A stretch of 64,000 nt of DNA from Auanema rhodensis (Eukaryota; Nematoda; Chromadorea; Rhabditida; Rhabditidae), in NCBI GenBank assembly GCA_964057225.1, contig OZ059898.1, positions 17,027,267 through 17,091,266 on the forward strand, in the 5' to 3' direction. Below the pieces are notes generated by a model. The model was not told the DNA's origin. It did not search any database and worked only from the letters and a program-made list of their open reading frames with translations. How positions within the stretch are numbered: the stretch's first letter is position 1; the number at the start of each line of letters is the position of its first letter. Below are positions 9,826 to 23,300 of this stretch, in pieces. The position numbers were made by a program, and so were the translations under genes.

Positions 9826-12800
9826 GAAATCTAAAAACATCTACTTTTTGCTAAATTATTCTGAAATTTTTCGAAAAAATTTTTGTCAAAATGTTTTTGG
9901 AAGCAATTTTGAGTGTACATGGAAACTCAACATACACTAATGCATCATTTTTCAAACGATCATAACTAATTTTTGTATTAAGCGTTTCTCAATGTAGTAT
10001 AGTGCATTTGATGCGGATTTTTAAGCTGCGTCGGTCTGTGTTATCAAATTTGCGCTAGCTTAAAAATGCACCGAGATATCAACTGGTATAAGTTCACACT
10101 TATATCCTCGATTTTCACCCTGAAGAAATAATTTTTTCGTTGAATAACATTGTCCATCGTCTTTGCCTTGAAAAAAGGAATCTAAAAACATCTACTTTTT
10201 GCTAAATTATTCTGAAATTTTTCGAAAAAATTTTTGTCAAAATGTTTTTGGAAGCAATGTTGAGTGTACATGGAAACTCAACATACACTAATGCATCATT
10301 TTTCAAACGATCATAACTAATTTTTGTATTAAGCGTTTCTCAATGTAGTATAGTGCATTCGATGCGGATTTTTAAACTGCGTCGATCTGTGTTATCAGAT
10401 TTGCGCTAGCTTAAAAATGCACCGAGATATGAACTGATATAAGTTCACACTTATATCCTCGATTTTCACCCTGAAGAATTATTTTTTTCGTTGAATAACA
10501 TTGTCCATCGTCTTTGCCTTGAAAAAAGGAATCTAAAAACATCTACTTTTTGCTAAATTATTCTGAAATTTTTCGAAAAAATTTTTGTCAAAATGTTTTT
10601 GGAAGCAATGTTGAGTGTACATGGAAACTCAACATTCACTAATGCATCATTTTTCAAACGATCATAACTAATTTTTGTATTAAGCGTTTCTCAATGTAGT
10701 ATAGTGCATTCGATGCGGATTTTTAAACTGCGTCGATCTGTGTTATCAGATTTGCGCTAGCTTAAAAATGCACCGAGATATGAACTGATATAAGTTCACA
10801 CTTATATCCTCGATTTTCACCCTGAAGAATTATTTTTTTCGTTGAATAACATTGTCCATCGTCTTTGCCTTGAAAAAAGGAATCTAAAAACATCTACTTT
10901 TTGCTAAATTATTCTGAAATTTTTCGAAAAAATTTTTGTCAAAATGTTTTTGGAAGCAATGTTGAGTGTACATGGAAACTCAACATACACTAATGCATCA
11001 TTTTTCAAACGATCATAACTAATTTTTGTATTAAGCGTTTCTCAATGTAGTATAGTGCATTCGATGCGGATTTTTAAACTGCGTCGATCTGTGTTATCAG
11101 ATTTGCGCTAGCTTAAAAATGCACCGAGATATCAACTGATATAAGTTCACACTTATATCCTCGATTTTCACCCTGAAGAATTATTTTTTTCGTTGAATAA
11201 CATTGTCCATCGTCTTTGCCTTGAAAAAAGGAATCTAAAAACATCTACTTTTTGCTAAATTATTCTGAAATTTTTCGAAAAAATTTTTGTCAAAATGTTT
11301 TTGGAAGCAATTTTGAGTGTACATGGAAACTCAACATACACTAATGCATCATTTTTCAAACGATCATAACTAATTTTTGTATTAAGCGTTTCTCAATGTA
11401 GTATAGTGCATTTGATGCGGATTTTTAAGCTGCGTCGATCTGTGTTATCAAATTTGCGCTAGCTTAAAAATGCACCGAGATATCAACTGGTATAAGTTCA
11501 CACTTATATCCTCGATTTTCACCCTGAAGAAATAATTTTTTCGTTGAATAACATTGTCCCTCGTCTTTGCCTTGAAAAAAGGAATCTAAAAACATCTACT
11601 TTTTGCTAAATTATTCTGAAATTTTTCGAAAAAATTTTTGTCAAAATGTTTTTGGAAGCAATGTTGAGTGTACATGGAAACTCAACATACACTAATGCAT
11701 CATTTTTCAAACGATCATAACTAATTTTTGTATTAAGCGTTTCTCAATGTAGTATAGTGCATTCGATGCGGATTTTTAAACTGCGTCGATCTGTGTTATC
11801 AGATTTGCGCTAGCTTAAAAATGCACCGAGATATGAACTGATATAAGTTCACACTTATATCCTCGATTTTCACCCTGAAGAATTATTTTTTTCGTTGAAT
11901 AACATTGTCCATCGTCTTTGCCTTGAAAAAAGGAATCTAAAAACTTCTATTTTTTGCTAAATTATTTTGAAATTTTTCGAAAAAATTTTTGTCAAAATGT
12001 TTTTGGAAGCAATGTTGAGTGTACATGTAAACTCAACATACACTAATGCACCATTTTTCAAACAATCATAACTAATTTTTGTATTAAGCGTTTTTCAATG
12101 TAGTATAGTGCATTTGATGCGGATTTTTAAGCTGCGTCGATCTGTGTTATGAGATTTGCGCTAGCTTAAAAATGCACCGAGATATCAACTGATATAAGTT
12201 CACACTTATATCCTCGATTTTCACCCTGAAGAAATAATTTTTTCGTTGAATATCATTGTCCATCGTCTTTGCCTTGAAAAACGGAATCTAAAAACATCTA
12301 CTTTTTGCTAAATTATTCTGAAATTTTTCGAAAAAATTTTTGTCAAAATGTTTTTGGAAGCAATGTTGAGTGTACATGGAAACTCAACATACACTAATGC
12401 ATCATTTTTCAAACGATCATAACTAATTTTTGTATTAAGCGTTTCTCAATGTAGTATAGTGCATTCGATGCGGATTTTTAAGCTGCGTCGATCTGTGTTA
12501 TCAGATTTGCGCTAGCTTAAAAATGCACCGAGATATCAACTGATATAAGTTCACACTTATATCCTCGATTTTCACCCTGAAGAATTATTTTTTTCGTTGA
12601 ATAACATTGTCCATCGTCTTTGCCTTGAAAAAAGGAATCTAAAAACATCTACTTTTTGCTAAATTATTCTGAAATTTTTCGAAAAAATTTTTGTCAAAAT
12701 GTTTTTGGAAGCAATTTTGAGTGTACATGGAAACTCAACATACACTAATGCATCATTTTTCAAACGATCATAACTAATTTTTGTATTAAGCGTTTCTCAA

Positions 12801-15090
12801 TGTAGTATAGTGCATTTGATGCGGATTTTTAAGCTGCGTCGGTCTGTGTTATCAAATTTGCGCTAGCTTAAAAATGCACCGAGATATCAACTGGTATAAG
12901 TTCACACTTATATCCTCGATTTTCACCCTGAAGAAATAATTTTTTCGTTGAATAACATTGTCCATCGTCTTTGCCTTGAAAAAAGGAATCTAAAAACATC
13001 TACTTTTTGCTAAATTATTCTGAAATTTTTCGAAAAAATTTTTGTCAAAATGTTTTTGGAAGCAATTTTGAGTGTACATGGAAACTCAACATACACTAAT
13101 GCATCATTTTTCAAACGATCATAACTAATTTTTGTATTAAGCGTTTCTCAATGTAGTATAGTGCATTTGATGCGGATTTTTAAGCTGCGTCGGTCTGTGT
13201 TATCAAATTTGCGCTAGCTTAAAAATGCACCGAGATATCAACTGGTATAAGTTCACACTTATATCCTCGATTTTCACCCTGAAGAAATAATTTTTTCGTT
13301 GAATAACATTGTCCATCGTCTTTGCCTTGAAAAAAGGAATCTAAAAACATCTACTTTTTGCTAAATTATTCTGAAATTTTTCGAAAAAATTTTTGTCAAA
13401 ATGTTTTTGGAAGCAATGTTGAGTGTACATGGAAACTCAACATACACTAATGCATCATTTTTCAAACGATCATAACTAATTTTTGTATTAAGCGTTTCTC
13501 AATGTAGTATAGTGCATTCGATGCGGATTTTTAAACTGCGTCGATCTGTGTTATCAGATTTGCGCTAGCTTAAAAATGCACCGAGATATGAACTGATATA
13601 AGTTCACACTTATATCCTCGATTTTCACCCTGAAGAATTATTTTTTTCGTTGAATAACATTGTCCATCGTCTTTGCCTTGAAAAAAGGAATCTAAAAACA
13701 TCTACTTTTTGCTAAATTATTCTGAAATTTTTCGAAAAAATTTTTGTCAAAATGTTTTTGGAAGCAATGTTGAGTGTACATGGAAACTCAACATACACTA
13801 ATGCATCATTTTTCAAACGATCATAACTAATTTTTGTATTAAGCGTTTCTCAATGTAGTATAGTGCATTCGATGCGGATTTTTAAACTGCGTCGATCTGT
13901 GTTATCAGATTTGCGCTAGCTTAAAAATGCACCGAGATATGAACTGATATAAGTTCACACTTATATCCTCGATTTTCACCCTGAAGAATTATTTTTTTCG
14001 TTGAATAACATTGTCCATCGTCTTTGCCTTGAAAAAAGGAATCTAAAAACATCTACTTTTTGCTAAATTATTCTGAAATTTTTCGAAAAAATTTTTGTCA
14101 AAATGTTTTTGGAAGCAATGTTGAGTGTACATGGAAACTCAACATACACTAATGCATCATTTTTCAAACGATCATAACTAATTTTTGTATTAAGCGTTTC
14201 TCAATGTAGTATAGTGCATTCGATGCGGATTTTTAAACTGCGTCGATCTGTGTTATCAGATTTGCGCTAGCTTAAAAATGCACCGAGATATCAACTGATA
14301 TAAGTTCACACTTATATCCTCGATTTTCACCCTGAAGAATTATTTTTTTCGTTGAATAACATTGTCCATCGTCTTTGCCTTGAAAAAAGGAATCTAAAAA
14401 CATCTACTTTTTGCTAAATTATTCTGAAATTTTTCGAAAAAATTTTTGTCAAAATGTTTTTGGAAGCAATTTTGAGTGTACATGGAAACTCAACATACAC
14501 TAATGCATCATTTTTCAAACGATCATAACTAATTTTTGTATTAAGCGTTTCTCAATGTAGTATAGTGCATTTGATGCGGATTTTTAAGCTGCGTCGATCT
14601 GTGTTATCAAATTTGCGCTAGCTTAAAAATGCACCGAGATATCAACTGGTATAAGTTCACACTTATATCCTCGATTTTCACCCTGAAGAAATAATTTTTT
14701 CGTTGAATAACATTGTCCATCGTCTTTGCCTTGAAAAAAGGAATCTAAAAACATCTACTTTTTGCTAAATTATTCTGAAATTTTTCGAAAAAATTTTTGT
14801 CAAAATGTTTTTGGAAGCAATGTTGAGTGTACATGGAAACTCAACATACACTAATGCATCATTTTTCAAACGATCATAACTAATTTTTGTATTAAGCGTT
14901 TCTCAATGTAGTATAGTGCATTCGATGCGGATTTTTAAACTGCGTCGATCTGTGTTATCAGATTTGCGCTAGCTTAAAAATGCACCGAGATATGAACTGA
15001 TATAAGTTCACACTTATATCCTCGATTTTCACCCTGAAGAATTATTTTTTTCGTTGAATAACATTGTCCATCGTCTTTGCCTTGAAAAAA
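9826..15090. repeat. Six-monomer block repeated at 3159-bp offset, with C-D-B insert
   Basis: The order B(GGTCTG)-Ag-Ag-Ac-B-Ag occupies 9826-11931 and recurs at 12985-15090. Between the copies lie C (11932), D (12283) and an extra B(GGTCTG) unit (12634). The rare G209 substitution in GTCGGTCTG is shared by the units at 9826, 12634 and 12985 only. The two adjacent ones (12634, 12985) look like a single-monomer duplication. Private changes such as ACATTCAC near 10635 and GTCCCTCG near 11558 show slight divergence after duplication. Confidence 0.85.
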
Positions 15091-18000
15091 GGAATCTAAA
15101 AACATCTACTTTTTGCTAAATTATTCTGAAATTTTTCGAAAAAATTTTTGTCAAAATGTTTTTGGAAGCAATGTTGAGTGTACATGGAAACTCAACATAC
15201 ACTAATGCATCATTTTTCAAACGATCATAACTAATTTTTGTATTAAGCGTTTCTCAATGTAGTATAGTGCATTCGATGCGGATTTTTAAACTGCGTCGAT
15301 CTGTGTTATCAGATTTGCGCTAGCTTAAAAATGCACCGAGATATCAACTGATATAAGTTCACACTTATATCCTCGATTTTCACCCTGAAGAATTATTTTT
15401 TTCGTTGAATAACATTGTCCATCGTCTTTGCCTTGAAAAAAGGAATCTAAAAACATCTACTTTTTGCTAAATTATTCTGAAATTTTTCGAAAAAATTTTT
15501 GTCAAAATGTTTTTGGAAGCAATTTTGAGTGTACATGGAAACTCAACATACACTAATGCATCATTTTTCAAACGATCATAACTAATTTTTGTATTGAGCG
15601 TTTCTTAATGTAGTATAGTGCATTTGATGCGGATTTTTAAGCTGCGTCGATCTGTGTTATCAAATTTGCGTTAGCTTAAAAATGCACCGAGATATCAACT
15701 GGTATAAGTTCACACTTATATCCTCGATTTTCACCCTGAAGAAATAATTTTTTCGTTGAATAACATTGTCCATCGTCTTTGCCTTGAAAAAAGGAATCTA
15801 AAAACATCTACTTTTTGCTAAATTATTCTGAAATTTTTCGAAAAAATTTTTGTCAAAATGTTTTTGGAAGCAATGTTGAGTGTACATGGAAACTCAACAT
15901 ACACTAATGCATCATTTTTCAAACGATCATAACTAATTTTTGTATTAAGCGTTTCTCAATGTAGTATAGTGCATTCGATGCGGATTTTTAAACTGCGTCG
16001 ATCTGTGTTATCAGATTTGCGCTAGCTTAAAAATGCACCGAGATATCAACTGATATAAGTTCACACTTATATCCTCGATTTTCACCCTGAAGAATTATTT
16101 TTTTCGTTGAATAACATTGTCCATCGTCTTTGCCTTGAAAAAAGGAATCTAAAAACATCTACTTTTTGCTAAATTATTCTGAAATTTTTCGAAAAAATTT
16201 TTGTCAAAATGTTTTTGGAAGCAATTTTGAGTGTACATGGAAACTCAACATACACTAATGCATCATTTTTCAAACGATCATAACTAATTTTTGTATTAAG
16301 CGTTTCTTAATGTAGTATAGTGCATTTGATGCGGATTTTTAAGCTGCGTCGATCTGTGTTATCAAATTTGCGTTAGCTTAAAAATGCACCGAGATATCAA
16401 CTGGTATAAGTTCACACTTATATCCTCGATTTTCACCCTGAAGAAATAATTTTTTCGTTGAATAACATTGTCCATCGTCTTTGCCTTGAAAAAAGGAATC
16501 TAAAAACATCTACTTTTTGCTAAATTATTCTGAAATTTTTCGAAAAAATTTTTGTCAAAATGTTTTTGGAAGCAATGTTGAGTGTACATGGAAACTCAAC
16601 ATACACTAATGCATCATTTTTCAAACGATCATAACTAATTTTTGTATTAAGCGTTTCTCAATGTAGTATAGTGCATTCGATGCGGATTTTTAAACTGCGT
16701 CGATCTGTGTTATCAGATTTGCGCTAGCTTAAAAATGCACCGAGATATCAACTGATATAAGTTCACACTTATATCCTCGATTTTCACCCTGAAGAATTAT
16801 TTTTTTCGTTGAATAACATTGTCCATCGTCTTTGCCTTGAAAAAAGGAATCTAAAAACATCTACTTTTTGCTAAATTATTCTGAAATTTTTCGAAAAAAT
16901 TTTTGTCAAAATGTTTTTGGAAGCAATTTTGAGTGTACATGGAAACTCAACATACACTAATGCATCATTTTTCAAACGATCATAACTAATTTTTGTATTA
17001 AGCGTTTCTTAATGTAGTATAGTGCATTTGATGCGGATTTTTAAGCTGCGTCGATCTGTGTTATCAAATTTGCGTTAGCTTAAAAATGCACCGAGATATC
17101 AACTGGTATAAGTTCACACTTATATCCTCGATTTTCACCCTGAAGAAATAATTTTTTCGTTGAATAACATTGTCCATCGTCTTTGCCTTGAAAAAAGGAA
17201 TCTAAAAACATCTACTTTTTGCTAAATTATTCTGAAATTTTTCGAAAAAATTTTTGTCAAAATGTTTTTGGAAGCAATGTTGAGTGTACATGGAAACTCA
17301 ACATACACTAATGCATCATTTTTCAAACGATCATAACTAATTTTTGTATTAAGCGTTTCTCAATGTAGTATAGTGCATTCGATGCGGATTTTTAAACTGC
17401 GTCGATCTGTGTTATCAGATTTGCGCTAGCTTAAAAATGCACCGAGATATCAACTGATATAAGTTCACACTTATATCCTCGATTTTCACCCTGAAGAATT
17501 ATTTTTTTCGTTGAATAACATTGTCCATCGTCTTTGCCTTGAAAAAAGGAATCTAAAAACATCTACTTTTTGCTAAATTATCCTGAAATTTTTCGAAAAA
17601 ATTTTTGTCAAAATGTTTTTGGAAGCAATGTTGAGTGTACATGGAAACTCAACATACACTAATGCATCATTTTTCAAACGATCATAACTAATTTTTGTAT
17701 TAAGCGTTTCTCAATGTAGTATAGTGCATTCGATGCGGATTTTTAAACTGCGTCGATCTGTGTTATCAGATTTGCGCTAGCTTAAAAATGCACCGAGATA
17801 TGAACTGATATAAGTTCACACTTATATCCTCGATTTTCACCCTGAAGAATTATTTTTTTCGTTGAATAACATTGTCCATCGTCTTTGCCTTGAAAAAAGG
17901 AATCTAAAAACATCTACTTTTTGCTAAATTATTCTGAAATTTTTCGAAAAAATTTTTGTCAAAATGTTTTTGGAAGCAATGTTGAGTGTACATGGAAACT

Positions 18001-20355
18001 CAACATACACTAATGCATCATTTTTCAAACGATCATAACTAATTTTTGTATTAAGCGTTTCTCAATGTAGTATAGTGCATTCGATGCGGATTTTTAAACT
18101 GCGTCGATCTGTGTTATCAGATTTGCGCTAGCTTAAAAATGCACCGAGATATCAACTGATATAAGTTCACACTTATATCCTCGATTTTCACCCTGAAGAA
18201 TTATTTTTTTCGTTGAATAACATTGTCCATCGTCTTTGCCTTGAAAAAAGGAATCTAAAAACATCTACTTTTTGCTAAATTATTCTGAAATTTTTCGAAA
18301 AAATTTTTGTCAAAATGTTTTTGGAAGCAATTTTGAGTGTACATGGAAACTCAACATACACTAATGCATCATTTTTCAAACGATCATAACTAATTTTTGT
18401 ATTAAGCGTTTCTTAATGTAGTATAGTGCATTTGATGCGGATTTTTAAGCTGCGTCGATCTGTGTTATCAAATTTGCGTTAGCTTAAAAATGCACCGAGA
18501 TATCAACTGGTATAAGTTCACACTTATATCCTCGATTTTCACCCTGAAGAAATAATTTTTTCGTTGAATAACATTGTCCATCGTCTTTGCCTTGAAAAAA
18601 GGAATCTAAAAACATCTACTTTTTGCTAAATTATTCTGAAATTTTTCGAAAAAATTTTTGTCAAAATGTTTTTGGAAGCAATGTTGAGTGTACATGGAAA
18701 CTCAACATACACTAATGCATCATTTTTCAAACGATCATAACTAATTTTTGTATTAAGCGTTTCTCAATGTAGTATAGTGCATTCGATGCGGATTTTTAAA
18801 CTGCGTCGATCTGTGTTATCAGATTTGCGCTAGCTTAAAAATGCACCGAGATATCAACTGATATAAGTTCACACTTATATCCTCGATTTTCACCCTGAAG
18901 AATTATTTTTTTCGTTGAATAACATTGTCCATCGTCTTTGCCTTGAAAAAAGGAATCTAAAAACATCTACTTTTTGCTAAATTATTCTGAAATTTTTCGA
19001 AAAAATTTTTGTCAAAATGTTTTTGGAAGCAATTTTGAGTGTACATGGAAACTCAACATACACTAATGCATCATTTTTCAAACGATCATAACTAATTTTT
19101 GTATTAAGCGTTTCTTAATGTAGTATAGTGCATTTGATGCGGATTTTTAAGCTGCGTCGATCTGTGTTATCAAATTTGCGTTAGCTTAAAAATGCACCGA
19201 GATATCAACTGGTATAAGTTCACACTTATATCCTCGATTTTCACCCTGAAGAAATAATTTTTTCGTTGAATAACATTGTCCATCGTCTTTGCCTTGAAAA
19301 AAGGAATCTAAAAACATCTACTTTTTGCTAAATTATTCTGAAATTTTTCGAAAAAATTTTTGTCAAAATGTTTTTGGAAGCAATGTTGAGTGTACATGGA
19401 AACTCAACATACACTAATGCATCATTTTTCAAACGATCATAACTAATTTTTGTATTAAGCGTTTCTCAATGTAGTATAGTGCATTCGATGCGGATTTTTA
19501 AACTGCGTCGATCTGTGTTATCAGATTTGCGCTAGCTTAAAAATGCACCGAGATATCAACTGATATAAGTTCACACTTATATCCTCGATTTTCACCCTGA
19601 AGAATTATTTTTTTCGTTGAATAACATTGTCCATCGTATTTGCCTTGAAAAAAGGAATCTAAAAACATCTACTTTTTGCTAAATTATTCTGAAATTTTTC
19701 GAAAAAATTTTTGTCAAAATGTTTTTGGAAGCAATGTTGAGTGTACATGGAAACTCAACATACACTAATGCATCATTTTTCAAACGATCATAACTAATTT
19801 TTGTATTAAGCGTTTCTCAATGTAGTATAGTGCATTCGATGCGGATTTTTAAACTGCGTCGATCTGTGTTATCAGATTTGCGCTAGCTTAAAAATGCACC
19901 GAGATATCAACTGATATAAGTTCACACTTATATCCTCGATTTTCACCCTGAAGAATTATTTTTTTCGTTGAATAACATTGTCCATCGTCTTTGCCTTGAA
20001 AAAAGGAATCTAAAAACATCTACTTTTTGCTAAATTATTCTGAAATTTTTCGAAAAAATTTTTGTCAAAATGTTTTTGGAAGCAATTTTGAGTGTACATG
20101 GAAACTCAACATACACTAATGCATCATTTTTCAAACGATCATAACTAATTTTTGTATTAAGCGTTTCTTAATGTAGTATAGTGCATTTGATGCGGATTTT
20201 TAAGCTGCGTCGATCTGTGTTATCAAATTTGCGTTAGCTTAAAAATGCACCGAGATATCAACTGTTATAAGTTCACACTTATATCCTCGATTTTCACCCT
20301 GAAGAAATAATTTTTTCGTTGAATAACATTGTCCATCGTCTTTGCCTTGAAAAAA
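15091..20355. repeat. Dimeric HOR domain Ac/Bt, 702-bp period
   Basis: Ac units alternate with a B variant, Bt, marked by TTTCTTAAT (T165 region) and GCGTTAGC (T230). Bt units start at 15442, 16144, 16846, 18250, 18952 and 20005, each followed by Ac. The rhythm is broken by an extra Ag-Ac pair at 17548-18249 (17548 carries the private TATCCTGAAAT) and an extra Ac at 19654. A seventh Bt-like unit lies in the next domain at 21409. This is a second, independent dimer amplification, using different monomers from the one at 1-2107. Confidence 0.9.
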
Positions 20356-23300
20356 GGAATCTAAAAACATCTACTTTTTGCTAAATTATTCTGAAATTTT
20401 TCGAAAAAATTTTTGTCAAAATGTTTTTGGAAGCAATGTTGAGTGTACATGGAAACTCAACATACACTAATGCATCATTTTTCAAACGATCATAACTAAT
20501 TTTTGTATTAAGCGTTTCTCAATGTAGTATAGTGCATTCGATGCGGATTTTTAAACTGCGTCGATCTGTGTTATCAGATTTGCGCTAGCTTAAAAATGCA
20601 CCGAGATATCAACTGATATAAGTTCACACTTATATCCTCGATTTTCACCCTGAAGAATTATTTTTTTCGTTGAATAACATTGTCCATCATCTTTGCCTTG
20701 AAAAAAGGAATCTAAAAACATCTACTTTTTGCTAAATTATTCTGAAATTTTTCGAAAAAATTTTTGTCAAAATGTTTTTGGAAGCAATTTTGAGTGTACA
20801 TGGAAACTCAACATACACTAATGCATCATTTTTCAAACGATCATAACTAATTTTTGTATTAAGCGTTTCTCAATGTAGTATAGTGCATTTGATGCGGATT
20901 TTTAAGCTGCGTCGATCTGTGTTATCAGATTTGCGCTAGCTTAAAAATGCACCGAGATATGAACTGATATAAGTTCACACTTATATCCTCGATTTTCACC
21001 CTGAAGAATTATTTTTTTCGTTGAATAACATTGTCCATCGTCTTTGCCTTGAAAAAAGGAATCTAAAAACTTCTATTTTTTGCTAAATTATTTTGAAATT
21101 TTTCGAAAAAATTTTTGTCAAAATGTTTTTGGAAGCAATGTTGAGTGTACATGTAAACTCAACATACACTAATGCACCATTTTTCAAACAATCATAACTA
21201 ATTTTTGTATTAAGCGTTTTTCAATGTAGTATAGTGCATTTGATGCGGATTTTTAAGCTGCGTCGATCTGTGTTATCAAATTTGCGCTAGCTTAAAAATG
21301 CACCGAGATATCAACTGATATAAGTTCACACTTATATCCTCGATTTTCACCCTGAAGAAATAATTTTTTCGTTGAATAACATTGTCCATCGTCTTTGCCT
21401 TGAAAAACGGAATCTAAAAACATCTACTTTTTGCTAAATTATTCTGAAATTTTTCGAAAAAATTTTTGTCAAAATGTTTTTGGAAGCAATTTTGAGTGTA
21501 CATGGAAACTCAACATACACTAATGCATCATTTTTCAAACGATCATAACTAATTTTTGTATTAAGCGTTTCTTAATGTAGTATAGTGCATTTGATGCGGA
21601 TTTTTAAGCTGCGTCGATCTGTGTTATCAAATTTGCGTTAGCTTAAAAATGCACCGAGATATCAACTGGTATAAGTTCACACTTATATCCTCGATTTTCA
21701 CCCTGAAGAAATAATTTTTTCGTTGAATAACATTGTCCATCGTCTTTGCCTTGAAAAAAGGAATCTAAAAACATCTACTTTTTGCTAAATTATTCTGAAA
21801 TTTTTCGAAAAAATTTTTGTCAAAATGTTTTTGGAAGCAATGTTGAGTGTACATGGAAACTCAACATACACTAATGCATCATTTTTCAAACGATCATAAC
21901 TAATTTTTGTATTAAGCGTTTCTCAATGTAGTATAGTGCATTCGACGCGGATTTTTAAACTGCGTCGATCTGTGTTATCAGATTTGCGCTAGCTTAAAAA
22001 TGCACCGAGATATCAACTGATATAAGTTCACACTTATATCCTCGATTTTCACCCTGAAGAATTATTTTTTTCGTTGAATAACATTGTCCATCATCTTTGC
22101 CTTGAAAAAAGGAATCTAAAAACATCTACTTTTTGCTAAATTATTCTGAAATTTTTCGAAAAAATTTTTGTCAAAATGTTTTTGGAAGCAATTTTGAGTG
22201 TACATGGAAACTCAACATACACTAATGCATCATTTTTCAAACGATCATAACTAATTTTTGTATTAAGCGTTTCTCAATGTAGTATAGTGCATTTGATGCG
22301 GATTTTTAAGCTGCGTCGATCTGTGTTATCAAATTTGCGCTAGCTTAAAAATGCACCGAGATATCAACTGGTATAAGTTCACACTTATATCCTCGATTTT
22401 CACCCTGAAGAAATAATTTTTTCGTTGAATAACATTGTCCATCGTCTTTGCCTTGAAAAAAGGAATCTAAAAACATCTACTTTTTGCTAAATTATTCTGA
22501 AATTTTTCGAAAAAATTTTTGTCAAAATGTTTTTGGAAGCAATGTTGAGTGTACATGGAAACTCAACATACACTAATGCATCATTTTTCAAACGATCATA
22601 ACTAATTTTTGTATTAAGCGTTTCTCAATGTAGTATAGTGCATTCGATGCGGATTTTTAAACTGCGTCGATCTGTGTTATCAGATTTGCGCTAGCTTAAA
22701 AATGCACCGAGATATGAACTGATATAAGTTCACACTTATATCCTCGATTTTCACCCTGAAGAATTATTTTTTTCGTTGAATAACATTGTCCATCGTCTTT
22801 GCCTTGAAAAAAGGAATCTAAAAACTTCTATTTTTTGCTAAATTATTTTGAAATTTTTCGAAAAAATTTTTGTCAAAATGTTTTTGGAAGCAATGTTGAG
22901 TGTACATGTAAACTCAACATACACTAATGCACCATTTTTCAAACAATCATAACTAATTTTTGTATTAAGCGTTTTTCAATGTAGTATAGTGCATTTGATG
23001 CGGATTTTTAAGCTGCGTCGATCTGTGTTATCAAATTTGCGCTAGCTTAAAAATGCACCGAGATATCAACTGATATAAGTTCACACTTATATCCTCGATT
23101 TTCACCCTGAAGAAATAATTTTTTCGTTGAATAACATTGTCCATCGTCTTTGCCTTGAAAAACGGAATCTAAAAACATCTACTTTTTGCTAAATTATTCT
23201 GAAATTTTTCGAAAAAATTTTTGTCAAAATGTTTTTGGAAGCAATGTTGAGTGTACATGGAAACTCAACATACACTAATGCATCATTTTTCAAACGATCA

